Shown: piece by piece, positions 7,908 through 10,491 of the stretch
Layout of the letters: the number at the start of each line of letters is the position of its first letter
Numbering within the stretch: position 1 is the first letter of the stretch
Assembly: GCA_900319505.1 (NCBI GenBank)
Contig: ONOV01000048.1
Span: 1 to 10,491 of the forward strand
Reading direction: 5' to 3'
Origin: an uncultured Erysipelotrichaceae bacterium
GTDB lineage: Bacteria; Bacillota_I; Bacilli_A; Erysipelotrichales; Erysipelotrichaceae
DNA length: 10,491 nucleotides
Notes under the pieces: generated by a model
Told to the model about the DNA's origin: nothing
Database searches by the model: none
What the model saw: only the letters and a program-made list of their open reading frames with translations
Translations under genes and position numbers: made by a program

Positions 7908-7950
7908 TGGTCAAATCTGCTCTTCTTCTTTAACTGAGCAGATTTGACCA
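7908..7950 (-). terminator. 15-bp perfect inverted repeat, best read as a minus-strand terminator
   Basis: TGGTCAAATCTGCTC (7908-7922) and GAGCAGATTTGACCA (7936-7950) are perfect inverted arms around a 13-nt loop. On the + strand the next bases (GGCAGTATC) hold no T run. On the minus strand the stem is followed by TGTTTTTAC, a plausible U tract. It may still stabilise the 3' end of the upstream + strand mRNA. Confidence 0.5.
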
Positions 7951-7991
7951 GGCAGTATCTGCATCACAGTCTGAAAAACACCTGATTTGAC

Positions 7992-8041
7992 GGTTTGAAA
8001 CCTGCTTCTGTTTTCGATACAGTACAGAAAACAGAAGGAGG
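7992..8041 (+). promoter_or_regulatory. ssb promoter/operator: nested dyads over -35, -10 and Shine-Dalgarno
   Basis: TTGAAA (7995-8000) and TACAGT (8018-8023), 17 bp apart, form a moderate promoter. The -35 box sits inside the palindrome GGTTTGAAACC (7992-8002). The -10 box sits in the 11-nt centre of a perfect 11-bp inverted repeat, CTTCTGTTTTC (8005-8015) with GAAAACAGAAG (8027-8037). The right arm runs into the AAGGAGG ribosome site (8035-8041). As DNA this resembles an operator. If transcription starts further upstream, the RNA hairpin would partly mask the ribosome site. Confidence 0.45.
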
Positions 8042-8049
8042 TTATGAAT

Positions 8050-8367
8050 ATGTTCACCAATTTTGCATTAGTCGGAACAGTCAAGGAAATGCCAGGGGCG
8101 CAGACAGGAAAAGATGGATCAGAAAGCGCATATATCACCATTGCCTGTGAGAGATCCTTTCCGGAAGCAGATGGTTCATATGGGTTTGATGCCTTCCGTA
8201 TTGCCTTATGGAAAGGTGTGGCAGGAGAGTGCCGGGATTCATGCCGCATCGGCAGCGTTGTCGGGTTCAAGGGGAGAATTGAAAGCATCTGCGTCAGGGA
8301 TGAAGCCGGGGGAGTTCATCTCTGTCCGATGCTGATTGCGGAAAGAGTCAAGATCATCCGGGCATAG
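8050..8367 (+). CDS. ssb: short single-stranded DNA-binding protein lacking the acidic C-tail
   Basis: This is a 105-residue OB-fold protein of the SSB family, which coats single-stranded DNA in replication, repair or uptake. The N-terminal MFTNFALVGTVKEMP matches the family's M-x-N-x-x-L-V-G-R-L strand. The FDAFRIALWKGVAGEC segment matches D-F-I-x-C-V-x-W-x-x-x-A, including W54. The IGSVVGFKGRIES segment matches the G-x-L-x-x-V-x-G-R-L strand. The protein ends right after the OB fold (ERVKIIRA), without the Gly/Gln linker and D-D-x-I-P-F tip that recruit partners in housekeeping SSBs. In this it resembles the competence paralogue SsbB. Five cysteines (C33, C61, C65, C81, C92) are unusual for SSB. 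An in-frame ATG at 8044 lies only 2 nt from AAGGAGG (8035-8041); ATG 8050 is 8 nt away and gives the typical N-terminus. It is a lone gene, not in an rpsF-ssb-rpsR operon. Confidence 0.83.
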   Translation: MFTNFALVGTVKEMPGAQTGKDGSESAYITIACERSFPEADGSYGFDAFRIALWKGVAGECRDSCRIGSVVGFKGRIESICVRDEAGGVHLCPMLIAERVKIIRA

Positions 8368-8369
8368 AA

Positions 8370-8433
8370 AAGAGCACAGGGCTCATCGTCTGACATCATA
8401 CAGAACGATCTGACCCTGTGCTCTTGTTTTTTT
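8370..8433 (+). terminator. ssb terminator overlapping the 3' end of nrdG
   Basis: AAGAGCACAGGG (8370-8381) pairs perfectly over 12 bp with CCCTGTGCTCTT (8414-8425), followed by G and T7 (8427-8433). Within the 32-nt loop ATCGT (8385-8389) can pair with ACGAT (8405-8409). The 3' arm and T tract lie inside nrdG, encoding residues 160-166. On the minus strand the stem is followed only by a short T run, so it would terminate nrdG less well. Confidence 0.7.
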
Positions 8434-8910
8434 AAGATCAATCACACGCTGGTTTTCACTGCCGCGGAAAGACAGCGCAATATTCTTTTTCTCCAATACA
8501 AACGGTCCATCCACTAATACATCAATATAACTGAGCATTTCATCAGTGACTTCAGTATGCTTACGCTGTCCTGCCAGGAGATCCTGATCATACACAAAAC
8601 CGGTATAGCTCCAGATATCCTTGTCAGGATATGTTTCCCGGATTTTCTTCAGCAGTTGAACCAGAACCCTCTGGTTCTCCGGCTCAAACGGTTCCCCGCC
8701 GAGTACTGTAAAGCCCTGAATGTATTCATGATTCAGCGCATCCAGAATTTCCTTTTCCGTTTCTTCTGTAAATGGTTTTCCATAATGAAAATCCCATGTT
8801 TCAGACTGGAAACAGCCTTTGCAGTGGTTGGTACAGCCGGACACAAACAGACTGACTCTTACCCCAAGCCCATCCGCGATGTCATATTTCTTGATATTGC
8901 CGTAATACAT
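8383..8910 (-). CDS. nrdG: anaerobic ribonucleoside-triphosphate reductase activating protein NrdG
   Basis: NrdG is a radical-SAM activase that installs the glycyl radical on class III ribonucleotide reductase NrdD, allowing deoxynucleotide synthesis without oxygen. The 175-residue protein shows the class-typical CxxxCxxC (C26, C30, C33 in SGCTNHCKGC) binding [4Fe-4S]. It also has GGEP (71-74), WSYTGF (100-105), VDGPF (133-137) and FRGSENQRVIDL (148-159), all of which favour NrdG over other activases. The length is normal. Its partner nrdD, usually just upstream in the same operon, is absent; the upstream DNA is a divergent promoter region, so nrdD must lie elsewhere. The start ATG (8908-8910) is preceded by a purine-rich GAAAGAAAGAGATGAGAT leader with only a weak ribosome site. 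It converges on ssb, with the two stop codons 15 bp apart and a shared hairpin. Confidence 0.94.
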   Translation of the reverse strand: MYYGNIKKYDIADGLGVRVSLFVSGCTNHCKGCFQSETWDFHYGKPFTEETEKEILDALNHEYIQGFTVLGGEPFEPENQRVLVQLLKKIRETYPDKDIWSYTGFVYDQDLLAGQRKHTEVTDEMLSYIDVLVDGPFVLEKKNIALSFRGSENQRVIDLKKTRAQGQIVLYDVRR

Positions 8911-8938
8911 ATCTCATCTCTTTCTTTCTGTAAATGCA

Positions 8939-8947
8939 AGTATACCA
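8939..8947 (-). promoter_or_regulatory. extended -10 promoter for nrdG
   Basis: Read on the minus strand this is TGGTATACT, an extended -10 element (TG-N-TATACT). No good -35 box lies 16-18 bp upstream. Transcription would start near 8932, about 22 nt before the nrdG start codon. No NrdR-box pair was seen. Confidence 0.4.
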
Positions 8948-8969
8948 TAGACATTCTCATGCAGCCTAT

Positions 8970-9015
8970 TTGTTCATCTGAAACAATGCGGCATAATCCG
9001 GATTCATTGTATAAT
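8970..9015 (+). promoter_or_regulatory. candidate promoter(s) and palindrome upstream of the lysozyme gene
   Basis: A perfect TATAAT (9010-9015) lies 45 nt before the ATG at 9060, but no clear -35 box precedes it. A second, weaker option is TTGTTC (8970-8975) with CATAAT (8992-8997), 16 bp apart. The 10-bp perfect palindrome AATCCGGATT (8995-9004) sits between the two -10 boxes and may be a regulator site. The 149-bp gap 8911-9059 is thus a divergent promoter region shared with nrdG. Confidence 0.4.
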
Positions 9016-9059
9016 GGTCGGGTACAACCTGTTTAACAGCAGGAATATGAGGAAAAGCG

Positions 9060-9995
9060 ATGAAACGAAACACATTTTTGAATATGATTCTGGCTGCCGG
9101 ACTCATTCTGACAGTCATTCCCCAGGGCATTGTCCAAATCCACGCATCTGACAGCATCATTCCTGTCTATCGTGTCTATAATCCCAACAGCGGTGAGCAC
9201 TTCTTCACGACTAATGCAAAAGAACAGGCCTATCTGGTCTCGATCGGCTGGAATGATGAAGGCATCGGCTTTTATGAACACAGTGAAACAGGCGATGCGG
9301 TCTACCGTCTTTATAACCCCAATGCCGGTGAACACCACTATACGGATGATAAGAAGGAAAAGGAAGATCTGGTCGATCTAGGCTGGAATGATGAAGGGAT
9401 TGCTTTCTATTCTGATGCTGATCAGGAGATTGAAATCTATCGTGCCTATAATCCCAATGCCCCTGCAAATAATCATAACTACACCGCCAGCATGGCAGAA
9501 CAGAGCAATCTGGTGAACTATGGCTGGAATGATGAAGACATCGCCTGGTACTCCTGCAGCGCGTCGGCTGGCAGTGTTTCGGAAAGAAGAAGTACAATCT
9601 ATCAGCTTTTAACCAGTACCTGCAAGCTCAACAAAGCAGCTGCCTGCGGCATTCTGGCCAATATCCAGCTTGAATCAACCTATAATCCCCGTGCGGTCAA
9701 CGACATTGACAATGGCTATTATGGCCTCTGTCAATGGGATGGAAAGTACAGATGGACAGATTTGATCACTTACTGCCGAAAGACAAATACCGGTCGTTAT
9801 TCAATCGAAGGCCAGGTAGATTTCATGATCTATGATCTGGGACAGAGAGGACAGCTTGAGAACCTGAAAAAGGTGGAAGACAGTGAGGATGGTGCTAAGG
9901 AAGCTGCCATCTACTTCTGTGAAAAATATGAAGTAAGAGAAGATCACTATGACTGTGACAAGCTGGCCGCTGAACTATACCGCAGTCTGAAATAA
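9060..9995 (+). CDS. secreted DUF5648-repeat protein with phage-tail-type lysozyme domain
   Basis: This is a putative exported peptidoglycan hydrolase of 311 residues. A signal peptide covers residues 1-29 (basic MKR, hydrophobic core, cleavage likely after IHA). Three tandem repeats follow at about 37-72, 81-117 and 127-164. Each has the pattern Y-R-x-Y-N-P-N-x-G-E-H, then L-V-x-x-G-W-N-D-E-x-I-x-x-Y, typical of DUF5648 (PF18885), which occurs in secreted Firmicute and actinobacterial proteins next to wall hydrolases. The C-terminal region (about 175-311) resembles the phage tail lysozyme domain (PF18013), with AAACGILANIQLESTYNP, where E205 is the likely catalytic acid, and GYYGLCQWDG (219-228). 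There is no LPXTG motif, transmembrane anchor or SH3 domain, so it is probably free or held by the repeats. GAGG (9049-9052) lies 7 nt before the ATG. Autolysin, toxin and phage-derived origins are all possible. The domain calls are by eye. Confidence 0.85.
   Translation: MKRNTFLNMILAAGLILTVIPQGIVQIHASDSIIPVYRVYNPNSGEHFFTTNAKEQAYLVSIGWNDEGIGFYEHSETGDAVYRLYNPNAGEHHYTDDKKEKEDLVDLGWNDEGIAFYSDADQEIEIYRAYNPNAPANNHNYTASMAEQSNLVNYGWNDEDIAWYSCSASAGSVSERRSTIYQLLTSTCKLNKAAACGILANIQLESTYNPRAVNDIDNGYYGLCQWDGKYRWTDLITYCRKTNTGRYSIEGQVDFMIYDLGQRGQLENLKKVEDSEDGAKEAAIYFCEKYEVREDHYDCDKLAAELYRSLK
9168..9551 (+). repeat. three tandem DUF5648-type coding repeats
   Basis: Units at about 9168-9275, 9300-9410 and 9438-9551 each encode one 36-38 residue repeat. 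They share near-identical DNA at GGCTGGAATGATGAA and at TATAAYCCCAA. The third unit carries a small insertion (PANNHN) in its middle. The similarity points to internal duplication and makes the tract a candidate for copy-number change. Confidence 0.75.
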
Positions 9996-10001
9996 AGGCA
10001 T

Positions 10002-10217
10002 ATGTTCTTTTACAGACAGAAGAAAACAAAGTCCTGTCATCATGAAACAGAGATTCCCTGTATCCGTGTCAGCATTTGTACCGGTGAAGAAACAGCCGGC
10101 TTCCGTGATAAGGATACAGGCCGGTTCAAAGAAGTCATGTTAATTCAAAGTGAAGAGGATCTTGAAGCATTCCGTAAAGAATACGGCATAGAAGAAGAGA
10201 TAAAGAAATTCTACTGA
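10002..10217 (+). CDS. small conserved-looking protein of unknown function (71 aa)
   Basis: I do not recognise this protein. It has 71 residues, no signal peptide or membrane span, a basic N-terminus (FFYRQKKTK), and a middle segment with three cysteines (C12, C20, C26) and two histidines. A charged, probably helical C-terminal half follows (QSEEDLEAFRKEYGIEEEIKKF). The gene starts 6 nt after the lysozyme-domain gene stops, so the two are likely cotranscribed and share the terminator at 10238-10277. AAAGG (9994-9998) is only 3 nt from the ATG, which is tight; no better in-frame start exists before M46. Codon choice is like that of its neighbours, and there is no competing frame, which supports it being real. 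A role linked to the secreted hydrolase is only a guess from position. Confidence 0.65.
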   Translation: MFFYRQKKTKSCHHETEIPCIRVSICTGEETAGFRDKDTGRFKEVMLIQSEEDLEAFRKEYGIEEEIKKFY

Positions 10218-10237
10218 AAGCTTTTAGACAGTAATCC

Positions 10238-10277
10238 AAAACAAAGAAGCCTGTGCGTGCACAGGCTTCTTTGTTTT
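10238..10277. terminator. strong bidirectional terminator
   Basis: AAAACAAAGAAGCCTGTG (10238-10255) pairs perfectly over 18 bp with CACAGGCTTCTTTGTTTT (10260-10277) around a CGTG loop. The A-rich 5' end and T-rich 3' end let it terminate both the + strand lysozyme-small protein transcript and the minus-strand gene that ends at 10290. Confidence 0.88.
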
Positions 10278-10289
10278 GCTCTGGAATGA

Positions 10290-10409
10290 TCAGAGAATAA
10301 ATGCAAGCAGCGTAAATCCGATGCCCAGGGCAAGACAGGTCAGAGACAGCTTGCCAGAATCATGAGCGAAGCTGATGAATTTGTCTGAGTTCCAGCCCGC
10401 TTTTTCCAT
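10290..10409 (-). CDS. 39-residue single-span membrane protein, unknown function
   Basis: This is a very short minus-strand gene. The protein begins MEKAGWNSDKFISFAHDSGK and ends LSLTCLALGIGFTLLAFIL. Residues 1-20 are polar and charged; residues 21-39 form one hydrophobic helix reaching the C-terminus, so it looks like a small tail-anchored membrane protein with its N-terminus in the cytosol. Support for a real gene comes from AAAGGA (10413-10418) a few bases before the ATG, a candidate promoter about 50 nt upstream, and a strong terminator starting 12 bp beyond its stop. I do not recognise a family. Small regulators of membrane enzymes, type I toxin peptides and holin-like peptides are all of this size, and none can be chosen from sequence alone. 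It converges on the lysozyme-small protein pair. Confidence 0.6.
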   Translation of the reverse strand: MEKAGWNSDKFISFAHDSGKLSLTCLALGIGFTLLAFIL

Positions 10410-10457
10410 TCTTTCCTTTGTTGATATAAACTGTCACCTCTTTCTACTTGAAGTATG

Positions 10458-10485
10458 GCTATAAAGACATATGCAATTTAGTCAA
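10458..10485 (-). promoter_or_regulatory. candidate promoter for the 39-residue membrane protein
   Basis: Read on the minus strand, TTGACT (10485-10480) and TATAGC (10463-10458) are separated by 16 bp. The start point would be near 10451, giving a leader of about 40 nt. A short palindrome, TACTTGAAGTA (10445-10455), lies at the start point. Nothing else was seen between 10410 and the window edge. Confidence 0.4.
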
Positions 10486-10491
10486 TTACTC

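Noticed and set aside
7911..8288. 125-codon open frame on the minus strand across ssb
   Set aside because: It overlaps ssb entirely, contains the 7908-7950 hairpin and the ssb control region, has no ribosome site and encodes nothing recognisable; it is a shadow frame.
8557..9036. 159-codon + strand frame opposite nrdG
   Set aside because: It overlaps nrdG and the divergent promoter region and has no family signature; shadow frame.

Overview
The window looks like a chromosomal segment from an anaerobic, low-to-mid GC Bacillota (Firmicutes), most likely of the Erysipelotrichales/gut-Firmicute type. This rests on the gene content: a YmdB, MiaB, RNase J and FtsK/SpoIIIE cluster, an oxygen-sensitive NrdG activase, a bacterial-type 2[4Fe-4S] ferredoxin, and a secreted protein with DUF5648-like repeats and a phage-tail-type lysozyme domain. 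Shine-Dalgarno sites are strong and promoters are of the sigma-A type. The genus is inference. No transposon, CRISPR array, tRNA or rRNA was seen, and no stretch over 300 bases lacks a gene.

Left part (1-7014, all + strand): a housekeeping block for RNA processing and chromosome handling. It holds the metallophosphodiesterase ymdB (132-914), a 58-residue ferredoxin (977-1153) with its own promoter and terminator, the radical-SAM tRNA methylthiotransferase miaB (1266-2672), an RNase J-family protein (2738-4411), and the DNA translocase ftsK (4426-7014), 14 nt after the RNase J gene. In Bacillus subtilis, rnjB lies near spoIIIE, and ymdB and miaB lie a little further along, so this is a compact version of a known neighbourhood. 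The ferredoxin is a plausible electron donor for the Fe-S enzymes encoded nearby. The most striking observation is that the RNase J protein has lost most of the metal-binding residues of its beta-lactamase/beta-CASP active site but keeps its C-terminal region. It looks like an extreme RNase J2-type pseudo-nuclease.

Middle part (7079-8910): a membrane-anchored extracellular protein of unknown function (7079-7891); a short single-stranded-DNA-binding protein without the usual acidic C-terminal tail (8050-8367), preceded by an unusually dense set of inverted repeats; and nrdG on the minus strand (8383-8910), converging on ssb. The presumed ssb terminator runs into the end of the nrdG coding sequence. 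No nrdD partner is in the window.

Right part (8911-10491): a divergent promoter region, then a secreted putative muramidase (9060-9995), a small cytosolic-looking protein (10002-10217), a strong bidirectional terminator (10238-10277), and a 39-residue single-membrane-span protein on the minus strand (10290-10409) with its own ribosome binding site and a candidate promoter near the right edge.
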